Shown here piece after piece: positions 12,735 through 20,551 of a stretch of 20,592 bases of DNA (within the stretch, counting starts at the first letter, position 1; each line of letters opens with the position of its first letter). A program made the position numbers and the translations under genes. The stretch comes from a virus. The stretch is taken from positions 1 through 20,592 of IMG/VR virus record IMGVR_UViG_3300044695_002601. The stretch is one strand, 5' to 3'. Below the pieces are notes generated by a model. It was not told the DNA's origin and did no database searches. It saw nothing but the letters and a program-made list of their open reading frames with translations.

Positions 12735-14099
12735 CTAGAAGCTAGGTGAAGCCAGACCAGTTCCGTTAATTTGTGCCATTGCTTTTCCGTAGCGTTCTGA
12801 GGTGTAAGCAGCAAAGCCGTACATGACGATGTTAATTGCCACTTTGCCGTTTGGCTCTTCAAAGGTCACATACTGTGGATCTCCGTTGCCCTCTTCGAAC
12901 AAGTGTGACTCATTAGCATCCATGACGAATATGGTGTCTTGGTTTGTGCTCGCACCGAGATTTGTTGCGATGTTTGCATCTGTGACAATAGGCAATCCGA
13001 GGATCGAGTAGCCAGTGTTTGAGCCATAGGCAGGATATCCGCCGTTGCCAGTTCCCATTGCGTTCACTGGATTGTAAGCAGTAGGAACGACCAGTGGTCG
13101 GTTTTGTCCATCAAGCCCAGCTAACAAGAAACCTAAGCGTCTTGGGTGCATGATCACATGTGTAGGACTGACATAAACATTGGATTGAATTTGCTGGATC
13201 GCATCGGCGATCTTTGGATATAGGCCACTGACAGTTCCGGTTGTAGCTGTGTATGTCACCAGGATGCCTGATGTCATTGTAGCTAGACCGAGAGGCTGTC
13301 CGTTTGAGCCTGTTCCGTTGAGGATCAGATCATCGAGCTTGGTGTGATATGCGCGGATGAGATCTGCAAGAACGATGTTCTCGATGTTGTATCCGCGTTG
13401 CAGTGCTTGCTTGGATACTGATTGCTGGCCGGCAATGGTGAAAACATCTACTGTTAAAGTGGTGTCATCCATGTCAGTGCTAACAGCAGCAGTGTTCTGT
13501 GAAGTTTGTGCGGCCACAGAAGTACCAGTGGTTATACGAGACAGCACGGCCGAAATGCCTTGCGCCGGTAATTGATGCTTGCGTGATACATCTGCCGTTG
13601 GCCGACCAGCCCTGGCCAATGGCGCGTAAAGGTCAACAAGATATTGGGGGACTACGAGGCCCGCGAAGTTAGCAGTAGAAACTGCTCGCTTCTCAATCTT
13701 CATTTCACGCTGATGACGCGCAATGCGCTCGGATGCCTCGCTGTTGTTCATGAACTGTGATGCAAAAGCATCTCCCAAGAAGCTGTGACCAGCGCGCTCG
13801 GTATAGGTCAGTTCCTCATTTACAACATAAGCAGGTGAGGCTGATCGTGTTTCTGGTTTCACATTTGAGTCCACTTTGGCTGCGAGATCTGCTGCCTTTG
13901 CATTGCGGATTTCAATGTCTGAGATTTGCTCGATGCGCTCATCTAGTTTTTTTACTTCTAGATTTAACGCTTCAACATTTGCTAATTCAATTTCTGTGAT
14001 ATCGCGTACTTCTATGGCTGCGCGCTCAACGATTGACTCAATGAGTGCTGTCTTGCTCTCACGCTTTTCGCGTAAGGAGACAAGGAATGAATTGGACAT
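12735..14099 (-). CDS. Major capsid protein, HK97 fold
   Basis: The 454-residue protein has a charged coiled-coil N-terminus (residues about 8-75: LREKRESKTALIESIVERAA, EALNLEVKKLDERIEQIS) equal to the delta/scaffold domain that the protease removes, so no separate scaffold gene is needed. Then come NFAGLVVPQYLVDLY (144-158), the usual start of the folded shell part, and FTIAGQQSVSKQALQRG, LDDLILNGTGSNGQPLG, HVIMHPRRLGFLL and GYSILGLPIVTDANI, all typical of HK97-family capsids. The cleavage site cannot be fixed by eye. AAGGAG precedes the start. A candidate promoter lies upstream and a strong hairpin downstream, suggesting extra transcription of this gene. Codons of this gene and neighbours look alike. 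Confidence 0.95.
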   Translation of the reverse strand: MSNSFLVSLREKRESKTALIESIVERAAIEVRDITEIELANVEALNLEVKKLDERIEQISDIEIRNAKAADLAAKVDSNVKPETRSASPAYVVNEELTYTERAGHSFLGDAFASQFMNNSEASERIARHQREMKIEKRAVSTANFAGLVVPQYLVDLYAPLARAGRPTADVSRKHQLPAQGISAVLSRITTGTSVAAQTSQNTAAVSTDMDDTTLTVDVFTIAGQQSVSKQALQRGYNIENIVLADLIRAYHTKLDDLILNGTGSNGQPLGLATMTSGILVTYTATTGTVSGLYPKIADAIQQIQSNVYVSPTHVIMHPRRLGFLLAGLDGQNRPLVVPTAYNPVNAMGTGNGGYPAYGSNTGYSILGLPIVTDANIATNLGASTNQDTIFVMDANESHLFEEGNGDPQYVTFEEPNGKVAINIVMYGFAAYTSERYGKAMAQINGTGLASPSF

Positions 14100-14134
14100 G
14101 CTTCTCCTTAGATTGTTGGTGGTGAGAGAAGGTG

Positions 14135-14196
14135 TTGCCGATAGGCAAGGTGTTCTGCTTGTTGCGGATTATATCTTATTTTGTAATTCGTTTAGA
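14135..14196 (-). promoter_or_regulatory. Candidate promoter and leader before the capsid gene
   Basis: A perfect TATAAT lies at 14173-14168, overlapping the stop codon of the gene before. The hexamer 17 bases upstream is TCTAAA (14196-14191), a weak match to TTGACA (3 of 6). The sequence around is AT-rich, unlike the coding DNA near it. The expected leader of about 60 bases carries a small hairpin, TTGCC-TATC-GGCAA (14148-14135), before the AAGGAG ribosome site. This 69-base gap is one of few in the late genes. Promoter activity is inferred. Confidence 0.45.
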
Positions 14197-15263
14197 ATAA
14201 TAATTGCGCGCGCAACACGATTTTCTTCTCGTGCCACGATTGCATCTGCCCATGTCTTTCCAGGATCGCCGCCCCAGAGCGCCCATGCGATTCGCCCGTT
14301 AGATGGATAACCATCCTCACCAGGTCTGAATCCTTCTGCCTGCTTATCTACCTCGTGACGAGCAAAGAATGAGGATACTCTTTTTACAGTATCTAGTGGC
14401 AGATCTTTGCCGTTTGATATATCGCGCGCACGAGCTACACCGATCTCAGTGCCGCCTCTACCAAACTGCCGCCGCCATGCCAGCCCACGCTTAGCCTCCT
14501 CGACCATTCCGGCTGTTGGAGTGTAAGACTCAGCTCTTTCCTGAGCCGCGCGCTTTGCACTGTAGCGCGGATGATCAGCGTTGAGTAGATCGTTATCGCC
14601 CACATACTTTGGATTCTTAGGTGATCCGGTACGCGCTAAATGGAGAAATGCGTTCACTCTCGCCATCGACCACTGCGCTCTACCGATACCAGGTCGGTGC
14701 GATGTCGAGTACGCCCCAGATCCCCTGCGATATACAGCCTTGAGCGCTCCGAGTCGCACACGAGTCCAGCTCGGCCGATCAGCCTCACTCATCGCCGCGT
14801 TGTGCTCTTCCATTTTATTCTGGAGAGCTGTTTCTGTCGCTGCCGAGATCTCGATATCACCAGACTTGCCGGATGCCGAGTCAGGATCATTCTCATCACT
14901 ACCCTCGATCTGGTCGCTAGGTGGAGCCGGTGCGCGCTCGCCATCCTCGTACTCCTCCTCCTCTAGCATCACCCATCTGTTGCAGTAGTAGTCTGCCTGT
15001 ACATTTGCATCCCAGAGTGAGCAGTATCCGGCCTCGTAATAAACACAGTTGCCACAGGCTCGACCCTCTGGCACATCCTCGCTGGAGGCTGGTCGATAAT
15101 TTTCTGGCAGTGCGCGATCGCCATATTCTGCAATGTTGAGTGCAGTCAGTTGAGCCTCTGCTTGGTCGATGGTGCGATGGCATCCCATCAGCTCGCGCCC
15201 TTCATCTTTGATGACGGCATAAGCTTCACACTCTGGATGATCTGTAACGATGCTATATGGCAT
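14169..15263 (-). CDS. Multidomain head-region protein with Cys4 motif, 364 aa
   Basis: This gene lies between the prohead protease (TAATG junction) and the capsid gene. Four parts are seen. Residues 1-45 hold YAVIKDEGRELMGCHRT and a helix, the 'GCH.T...A..Q..AL' motif often seen in phage head-gene proteins. Residues 60-97 carry four cysteines (70, 73, 81, 94) in CGNCVYYEAGYC...CNRW, resembling small iron-sulfur or zinc sites. Residues 100-135 are an acidic linker. Residues 160-345 are a basic domain with RVRLGALKAVYRRGSGAYS, GRGGTEIGVARARDI, SSFFARHEVDK and YPSNGRIAWALWGGDPG, a conserved block I know from phage genomes but without a function. It may be an internal virion or assembly protein; residues 146-364 could also act on nucleic acid. 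No catalytic motif is clear. Confidence 0.7.
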   Translation of the reverse strand: MPYSIVTDHPECEAYAVIKDEGRELMGCHRTIDQAEAQLTALNIAEYGDRALPENYRPASSEDVPEGRACGNCVYYEAGYCSLWDANVQADYYCNRWVMLEEEEYEDGERAPAPPSDQIEGSDENDPDSASGKSGDIEISAATETALQNKMEEHNAAMSEADRPSWTRVRLGALKAVYRRGSGAYSTSHRPGIGRAQWSMARVNAFLHLARTGSPKNPKYVGDNDLLNADHPRYSAKRAAQERAESYTPTAGMVEEAKRGLAWRRQFGRGGTEIGVARARDISNGKDLPLDTVKRVSSFFARHEVDKQAEGFRPGEDGYPSNGRIAWALWGGDPGKTWADAIVAREENRVARAIIILNELQNKI

Positions 15264-15805
15264 TACTGCTTCAGCGTAGCTAGTATCTCACGAGCCTGTG
15301 CAAGTCTAGGATTCTCATCCATCTCAGTATCCCTGACTCCACTGACCGCCGCCATCTCACCATAGGCTCCAAAGGTCACGAGTGAGATCTCGGCTAGATG
15401 TGCCTTGATGCGCTCGATCACTCCATCCTCACGCTTGCGATTTTTTAGCGGCATGAAGCCGATCGATAGATTATCCAGAGCGCCATCCTTGATGAGCTCT
15501 AGTACCTCATCTCCTGCGGCTGTATTGCTGACACGCATCTCCGCGTATAATCCCTTGTCTGTTTCCCTGAGCATAGTCGCGCGGCCTAGTGGTAGCGCCT
15601 TCGCATCGTGGCCTCGCAGCAATTTCACGCGAAACGGCGCGCGCACTACATCGGCAAAGGCTCCCTTGCGAAATACCTCGGTGAGTGATCCACTGATTTT
15701 CTGCTCCACATCATAGGGAACAGCGATGCCAGAGATGGTGCGCCCATCCCCTTCTGCTCGATACTCTAGATCGATCGTATAACTGCGATGCTCGATCTCA
15801 CTCAT
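15263..15805 (-). CDS. HK97-type prohead protease
   Basis: A 180-residue serine protease of the HK97 gp4 (U35/S78) family that matures the capsid by removing the delta domain. It opens with the usual GRTISGIAVPYD (21-32), has the catalytic histidine in LLRGHD (His66), the serine in DNLSIGF (Ser114) and the third residue in LAEISLVT (Glu139), all at usual spacing. The last about 25 residues are a charged, helical tail that may tether the enzyme in the prohead. The start overlaps the portal stop (ATGA). Confidence 0.93.
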   Translation of the reverse strand: MSEIEHRSYTIDLEYRAEGDGRTISGIAVPYDVEQKISGSLTEVFRKGAFADVVRAPFRVKLLRGHDAKALPLGRATMLRETDKGLYAEMRVSNTAAGDEVLELIKDGALDNLSIGFMPLKNRKREDGVIERIKAHLAEISLVTFGAYGEMAAVSGVRDTEMDENPRLAQAREILATLKQ

Positions 15806-16992
15806 GCTATCTCCTCGCTTTCGCTCTCATCACCAAGATCATCAAGATCGGTGTCATCACTGATCTCATCCTTCAGTGCATTCTCTGAGTCATCTAATCC
15901 CTCGCGCTTCTCCATTTCCCTGACCTCATCTACAGTCAAGAAGCCGTTGGAGATTGCGATCTGGTGTGCTTGGTAGCGACTGAGTGTGTCAGTGCGCAGT
16001 AATGAATCAAAGTTAAACTTGGCTACTTGACCTCGCACTAGGAGATCAGATAGTGCCTCCTCGATACGCTGTGCGATCGGCTGGATACTCCATCGGATCA
16101 GTTGCAGATTCTCCTGCTCAACATTTGAGTAGGTGCGTGACGAGTTAGGTGCGCCTAGATAGTAGGCCGGAAGTCCGAGGATATTGCTCGCCTCAACGAG
16201 CGCCTGCTGCTGTGCCTCTATGAGCTGAGCCTCTTGTGCGTTGTCGCTGAGTACCTGGAACTCGGTGCTGCTATTCAGGACAGCCGGTGCTCTATTGCGT
16301 GAGCTATACATCGACATCCATGCGGCCTTGAGTGCATCTGCCTCTTCCTGTGTCAAATCAGGATTGGCTGATTTCAGGATCGCCGATGGACTCACTCCTC
16401 CATCAAAATATCTAGATGCGTACTCATTGATCGCTATCAGCTTACCGAGCGCCTGTTTCTGCGCTCCGAGTATGCCTACACCTACGAGCGCTCCTGGCAT
16501 CGAGAAGTTCTTGATATGCAAAATCTGTGATTGGTCATACTGTCTGCCATCGATCATGTAGATCATGCGCCCGTTGTCGCGCGATACATTTACTCGATTT
16601 GGCTCTACAGGATAAAAGGACTCTGGTAGCCCATTCGCTCCAGGCTCTCCTAGAACAGCGATGTAGTTGCCATGAATCAAAAGAGCTGAGGCCATCGCAG
16701 CGATTGTTTCCATGCGTATGCAAGGTGGATTCGGTCGAAGTAAGATATTGGGTGTTGGCTTGACCAGCGTATCGCCGCGATAGGCATGCAATGGCATAGC
16801 GCCGATCGCATCTGATATTAGAGTGATGCCTCTCCAGATGGCTGGTACTCCGAGCATCGTGTCTTGATCTACATAAACGCCTGCCCAGTTGCCCTCGAAG
16901 AATCGACCTACTCGACCGAGGGAATCGACATAGCCTGTGTTGGTATAAACAACAGAGCCCTGAAACTGTCGCTTCAGTAATTTGTTAAGCAT
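15802..16992 (-). CDS. Portal protein, HK97 type
   Basis: The 396-residue protein matches the Phage_portal family of HK97-like phages. It has GVPAIWRGITLISDAIGAMPLHAYR (about 48-72, the wing/stem entry), LLIHGNYIAVLGE (104-116), FYPVEPNRVNV, ILHIKNFSMPGALVGVGILG (157-176), EYASRYFDGGVSP (190-202) and ASNILGLPAYYLG, all typical. The C-terminus is a highly acidic tail (DEISDDTDLDDLGDESESEEIA). Twelve copies would make the ring through which DNA is packed by the large terminase. The start is within the end of the 50-residue membrane gene (8-base overlap). Confidence 0.94.
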   Translation of the reverse strand: MLNKLLKRQFQGSVVYTNTGYVDSLGRVGRFFEGNWAGVYVDQDTMLGVPAIWRGITLISDAIGAMPLHAYRGDTLVKPTPNILLRPNPPCIRMETIAAMASALLIHGNYIAVLGEPGANGLPESFYPVEPNRVNVSRDNGRMIYMIDGRQYDQSQILHIKNFSMPGALVGVGILGAQKQALGKLIAINEYASRYFDGGVSPSAILKSANPDLTQEEADALKAAWMSMYSSRNRAPAVLNSSTEFQVLSDNAQEAQLIEAQQQALVEASNILGLPAYYLGAPNSSRTYSNVEQENLQLIRWSIQPIAQRIEEALSDLLVRGQVAKFNFDSLLRTDTLSRYQAHQIAISNGFLTVDEVREMEKREGLDDSENALKDEISDDTDLDDLGDESESEEIA

Positions 16993-17137
16993 CGCGCTCC
17001 AATGCTATGCCAAAGAGAGTGAGGATCACGCCCCCACATAGTACTGCAAGCCTTGTGGAATATAGGGATATGCCACCTATCAATATTGTTGCGCCCATGA
17101 TCTGCATCGCTGTGCTTATTATTTTTTTTGTGCTCAT
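16985..17137 (-). CDS. Two-helix membrane microprotein, 50 aa
   Basis: A 50-residue frame fills the space between large terminase and portal. Its ATG at 17137 shares a base with the terminase stop (TGATG), and its TAA falls 8 bases inside the portal gene. After a basic start with a run of eight A's (STKKIIS) there are two short hydrophobic stretches (IMGATILIGGISLY and LAVLCGGVILTLFGIAL). No family is recognised. Junction style and uninterrupted membrane pattern support it as a gene; a membrane protein in this spot is unusual. It could be an early-assembly membrane anchor or an unrelated insert. Confidence 0.6.
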   Translation of the reverse strand: MSTKKIISTAMQIMGATILIGGISLYSTRLAVLCGGVILTLFGIALERDA

Positions 17138-18540
17138 CAGAATATTCTACTCCTTACTAGTTCGCGTTCGATGGCTTTGCTTGTGATTCCGTAGTGCGCA
17201 AGAGTTGCTGCAACAAGTGGTGTGATGTTTGTTGTCGATCGTCTATTCCATGCCCACGCATCTCCTAGTGGTCTCTTGCTCGATCCGATGATGGCCTCTC
17301 TCATAGTGTCATCGCCTAAATGACATAAAGTGCGAGATTGCACTGCATCGAAGAAGTTGCCACACGCTCGCGCATATTCCTGCATCCCTATCGGGATCAC
17401 CTTTATATTTTCTAACTCCAAGCTACCGATCAGGGATGCTGCTGGTGATCCGGTATCGATCACCACAGATGCGTTCCACTTCTTTGCTATCTCGATCACT
17501 CGTGGCAGTAACCATCCCACACCCTCGCGCATATCCACAATCTCTATCGGATTCAGCCCTGATACAGATCCAGCAGCAGCGATCGAGGCTCGACTGCGCT
17601 CTCGTGACATATCGACACCGATCGACACCTGCGATCCCACGATCACATCCGATCGCATCAGCTCATCCCATTGCGTTGTATCGATCACCTGTGTGGCCTC
17701 ACTTGATGCCCAAACATTGAGCCATTCTCGTGTGAAGATATCGGGAGCAGTAGTGTTCGCTGCCTCCCTGACTGCCTGGATCGTCACGCCATGCGGCAGA
17801 CCTAGCGATGGGATCGCCTGTTTCCATACATCCTCATCCATGTAGTCGAACTTGTCTGCATAGGGAGCCCACTCGAACCATGCGAGTCTGCTCTGCTTAT
17901 CTGTCAGATTTGTGTGCGCAAGGTTGCGATAGTGTGCGAGCAGCGTAGATCTCTCATCTCCAGCGTTTGACAGGATCCAGAGCTGTCCGTTTGGCTTCGT
18001 AGCTAGCGTTGGTTGTAGCGCGCCGATCAGTTCCATGTCATGTGTCAGCGCCTCATCGATCACCACCAGATCTAGACTGCTACCTCGACCGCCTTTGTTG
18101 TTCGGTGTTGTGATCTGATAGGTAGATCCGTTCTTGAAAACTAGGTGCTCGTTTCCGTTGGTGCGTACCACTCTCTCGACCTTGCTGCGAAAAGGGCTGC
18201 CCAAGATGATCTCAGTGTGCTCCTCCCACTTAGCTCTCGCCATATTGCGATCCTGAGCTGTATAGGCGATCCGATGCTTCGGCCAAATCGCCTCGTATGC
18301 AATGCGCGTTGCGACTAGGGAACTTTTACCGTTCTGCCTGCCTACGGCCACACCGATTGTTCTGTATTCGTACTGGCTCTTCCGATACTCCATAGCCGTA
18401 TCGACCACATATCGTTGCCAGGGAAAAAGCTGAAAGCCCATCGCCTCCGCGAGTGCTGCTAGATCCTGCCCTCTAGTCTTAATCCTTTTATTGCGTTTGG
18501 ATGCCCATCGAGGCTGTGCCAGATTTTCGGATTCGCTCAT
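17137..18540 (-). CDS. terL: Terminase large subunit
   Basis: The 467-residue packaging motor has all core motifs: FQLFPWQ adenine-binding segment (37-42), Walker A GRQNGKS (67-73), Walker B LVVIDEA (158-164), coupling motif SNAGD (191-195), and the RNase H-like nuclease with Asp310 (IGVDMSRERSRASI), Asp362 (VVIDTG) and a final Asp in LGDAWAWNRR (Asp427). It cuts concatemeric DNA and pumps it into the prohead through the portal. The variant Walker A without a classic GxxxxGK order (GRxxGKS) is usual for this group of siphophage terminases. It overlaps the small subunit by ATGA. Confidence 0.95.
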   Translation of the reverse strand: MSESENLAQPRWASKRNKRIKTRGQDLAALAEAMGFQLFPWQRYVVDTAMEYRKSQYEYRTIGVAVGRQNGKSSLVATRIAYEAIWPKHRIAYTAQDRNMARAKWEEHTEIILGSPFRSKVERVVRTNGNEHLVFKNGSTYQITTPNNKGGRGSSLDLVVIDEALTHDMELIGALQPTLATKPNGQLWILSNAGDERSTLLAHYRNLAHTNLTDKQSRLAWFEWAPYADKFDYMDEDVWKQAIPSLGLPHGVTIQAVREAANTTAPDIFTREWLNVWASSEATQVIDTTQWDELMRSDVIVGSQVSIGVDMSRERSRASIAAAGSVSGLNPIEIVDMREGVGWLLPRVIEIAKKWNASVVIDTGSPAASLIGSLELENIKVIPIGMQEYARACGNFFDAVQSRTLCHLGDDTMREAIIGSSKRPLGDAWAWNRRSTTNITPLVAATLAHYGITSKAIERELVRSRIF

Positions 18541-18917
18541 TTAGATATCTCGGCTGCGAGCTGATCCCAGATGTCAGGTGTCTCCACAACCTTCGTTTCT
18601 CCGGTAATGCCTAGCAGTTTGACACGCTGTTCGATGATTTTCAGGATCATGCTCATAGAGGCAGCATCTCCAGTCATCGCCTTCGGCCATGCTGCTACCT
18701 GCAGACGATCGAGACGATCTAGTTCTTGGCGCAGTAGTTCATCGGTACTCTGCTCTGAGTCGTTGCGGATAGCTCGCTGATATGCTCGATGAGCACCACT
18801 GTGATCGGCATATCCGACCTCTTCTGCAATTCTTTGCCAGGTCAGCCCTGCTCTTCTGAGCTCTAGTACCCTGGCATCTTTGTCAGCCGCCGGACTCGGA
18901 TCTGTTTTCTTGGTCAT
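18537..18917 (-). CDS. terS: Terminase small subunit
   Basis: The 126-residue protein carries an N-terminal helix-turn-helix (ARVLELRRAGLTWQRIAEEVG, about 15-35, then SGAHRAYQRAI) that would bind the packaging site, followed by an oligomerisation helix (ELLRQELDRLDRLQVAAWPKA) and a second helical part (SMILKIIEQRVKLLG). It ends with DIWDQLAAEISK. This order is usual for small terminases of siphophages, and the gene immediately before terL confirms it. Confidence 0.85.
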   Translation of the reverse strand: MTKKTDPSPAADKDARVLELRRAGLTWQRIAEEVGYADHSGAHRAYQRAIRNDSEQSTDELLRQELDRLDRLQVAAWPKAMTGDAASMSMILKIIEQRVKLLGITGETKVVETPDIWDQLAAEISK

Positions 18918-19705
18918 TGCAACGCCTTTTTGTGGAGCCCTGAGATTGGACTTGCACCATCTTCTATACGCTGGAAGCGCATCACATCAGTGTCAATGCT
19001 TTCAGGGCGCTGCCCACGATACATGCGCGCGCCCACAAGGTCAATCGTTGAGTACGGCAAGACTGGCACTGTCAGGCGATCCTGCACTGTGCTGTTGAGC
19101 GGATACAGATATCTGAGCTGAAATCCTGGCAGGCAAACCGCCCCTACTTTTTTAAGGAAGGCTGTGGATGTCTCTGTTCCTGTTTTGCCGTATCGCGCTT
19201 TGACTCCGTTGCCTTTCGCATTTGGACTAAATCCTGGCTCCAGCACTATCTTCGCTAAGACTTCTCCATCTGGCATCCTCCACATCGATGTGTTCTTTTT
19301 GATGCCTATCAGCAGAAATCCTGCTGCTCGATAGATCGTGCCATCTCCACTCTGCGTTCCATCTGCATACGAGAGTATCCACTCCACATGTGGAGCATGC
19401 TGCTTCATAATTTTCATGGCTATAGATAGGGCTCGACTCTCGCTGTTGCGAGGCAACACTGGAGTGAAGGCCATGCGATTGAGCTCCATGAAATTGTTCC
19501 ATCCAGTATCTTTGACCAGTCCTATCGCCTTGCTTTTGTCGATAGAGATGCCAAACTGGAGACATCCTTCGAGACTGCCTCGATAGAAAACACCGAGATG
19601 GATCTGTGATCGTGGATCGACCTTGCCAGAGTAGTGATTGGCTCGCACAAACTTCATCGCCTCTCTCGCCCCTATCGGCTCGATGCGTAACTCTTTAGCG
19701 CTCAT
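18914..19705 (-). CDS. Mom-like GNAT-fold protein, candidate DNA-adenine modification enzyme
   Basis: From the ATG at 19705 the protein has 263 residues; a longer frame exists but would overlap the ParB-like gene further. Residues 1-160 resemble Mom-family proteins: ANHYSGKVDP (His24), a beta hairpin with LGVFYRGSLEGCLQFG, MELNRMAF (73-80), RALSIAMKIMKQHAP, WILSYADGTQSGDG (109-122) and TIYRAAGFLLIG. In phage Mu, Mom adds a carbamoylmethyl-type group to adenine and protects DNA against host restriction. Residues 160-263 are a poorly conserved extension with two stretches like GNGVKARYGKTG. Mu mom needs a zinc-finger translation factor (Com) and Dam control; neither is seen here. Placed between the ParB-like gene and the terminase genes. 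Function is family inference. Confidence 0.7.
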   Translation of the reverse strand: MSAKELRIEPIGAREAMKFVRANHYSGKVDPRSQIHLGVFYRGSLEGCLQFGISIDKSKAIGLVKDTGWNNFMELNRMAFTPVLPRNSESRALSIAMKIMKQHAPHVEWILSYADGTQSGDGTIYRAAGFLLIGIKKNTSMWRMPDGEVLAKIVLEPGFSPNAKGNGVKARYGKTGTETSTAFLKKVGAVCLPGFQLRYLYPLNSTVQDRLTVPVLPYSTIDLVGARMYRGQRPESIDTDVMRFQRIEDGASPISGLHKKALQ

Positions 19706-20291
19706 CCCAGTCCTTACATATCGCCCACAGTGCGTTGCCGTTGCTGTTGCTGTTATCTGTCTCATCAAAGTTGTGCATGGTCTTGCATCGCCTGATCGCT
19801 GCCTTGATCTGCTCTGCCTGATCTAGTGTCATGGTGAAGGTCATCTGAGTAGCGTTATCTCTCTCACCTGTTGGCAGGTTTTCGAAGGCCTGATCCATAG
19901 GGATCTGAGTAGCCTCGTTCACTGCGAATCCAAGCGAGACAAGTGACATGCCCTCTGCCTCTAACATCTCTAACTGTGCTGCCAGCTCTAACTCATCCCA
20001 CTCAGCTAGTGTGGCCGTTTGATTATCTGCGATCGCATAAGCCTGAGCCATGCTCGCATCCCAGTCATCTGGTATATCGGTGACTGATATCTCTGTCCAT
20101 CCAAGAGCCTGCGCAGCCTGATATGTGCCATTCCCTGCAATGATCCTGCTGCCCTGTACTACCAGAGGCTTACGCTGTCCGAACTGTTTGAGACTTTCGC
20201 TGATCGCGTTGATATTCGCTACCGAGTGCTTCCGCACATTTGATGGATCTTGATGCAAATCTGCTATAGGGATCATCCGAGTGTTTACCAT
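19695..20291 (-). CDS. ParB-like nuclease-domain protein, 198 aa
   Basis: The start at ATG 20291 lies just before the stop of the HNH gene (ATGGTAA); AAAGGAAG is about 11 bases upstream, somewhat far. Residues 5-110 are a ParB/sulfiredoxin-like N-domain: IPIADLHQDPSNVRKHS, ISESLKQFGQRKPLVVQ, IIAGNGTYQAAQALG (GNGT in place of the GxRR box, residues 53-60), and IADNQTATLAEWD. The last 70 residues hold MTFTMTLDQAEQIKAAIRR and a Asn/Ser-rich end (ETDNSNSNGNAL), a combination I know from phage ParB-like proteins encoded near terminases. It may bind or nick DNA or act as a CTP/ATP switch; no plasmid-type ParA is present. It shares 11 bases with the next gene. Confidence 0.8.
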   Translation of the reverse strand: MVNTRMIPIADLHQDPSNVRKHSVANINAISESLKQFGQRKPLVVQGSRIIAGNGTYQAAQALGWTEISVTDIPDDWDASMAQAYAIADNQTATLAEWDELELAAQLEMLEAEGMSLVSLGFAVNEATQIPMDQAFENLPTGERDNATQMTFTMTLDQAEQIKAAIRRCKTMHNFDETDNSNSNGNALWAICKDWDER

Positions 20292-20551
20292 GTCCGAGTC
20301 CACTTCCTTTGGTTCCTGCGAGCGTTTGTAATCTTCGCCCCGCGTGAATAGTTGCATTTGGCACAAGCTGGTCTGAGTACTCCTCGCCATAGTTCAGGCG
20401 CAGGGAAAGATGACAGTGGTGGATCGTGGTCTGCTGTCGTTGCTGGAGCTAGTCTGCACCAGTAACAAATCGGATCAGATTCCAGTAATTTCTGACGCAT
20501 CTTTCTATATATGCTCGAATATTTTCTATTTCCCCAAGTTTTTATTTCCAC
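20285..20551 (-). CDS. HNH endonuclease, 88 aa
   Basis: The frame starts at GTG 20551 because a stop lies just upstream; the next ATG (20500) would also keep the nuclease core. The protein has CYWC (29-32), the HNH core ADHDPPLS (40-47) and CAKCN (63-67), then a basic tail (RGAKITNARRNQRKW). The four cysteines form a zinc knuckle around the beta-beta-alpha-metal fold. Free-standing HNH proteins next to terminase genes are needed for cos cutting in several siphophages, so a packaging role is plausible; a homing nuclease is the alternative. No clear ribosome site was seen before the GTG. Confidence 0.8.
   Translation of the reverse strand: MEIKTWGNRKYSSIYRKMRQKLLESDPICYWCRLAPATTADHDPPLSSFPAPELWRGVLRPACAKCNYSRGAKITNARRNQRKWTRTW

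Noticed and set aside
12575-12862. Minus-strand frame across the end of the capsid gene and the gap
   Set aside because: It crosses the terminator hairpin and reads capsid DNA in a wrong frame. The 29-codon part within the gap is too short and its codons are not supported by any pattern.
5026-15189. 15-base direct repeat CGATGGCATCCCATC at 5026-5040 and 15175-15189
   Set aside because: Both copies lie in coding DNA of unrelated genes, no more copies were seen, and one 15-base match in 20 kb of biased DNA is not surprising.
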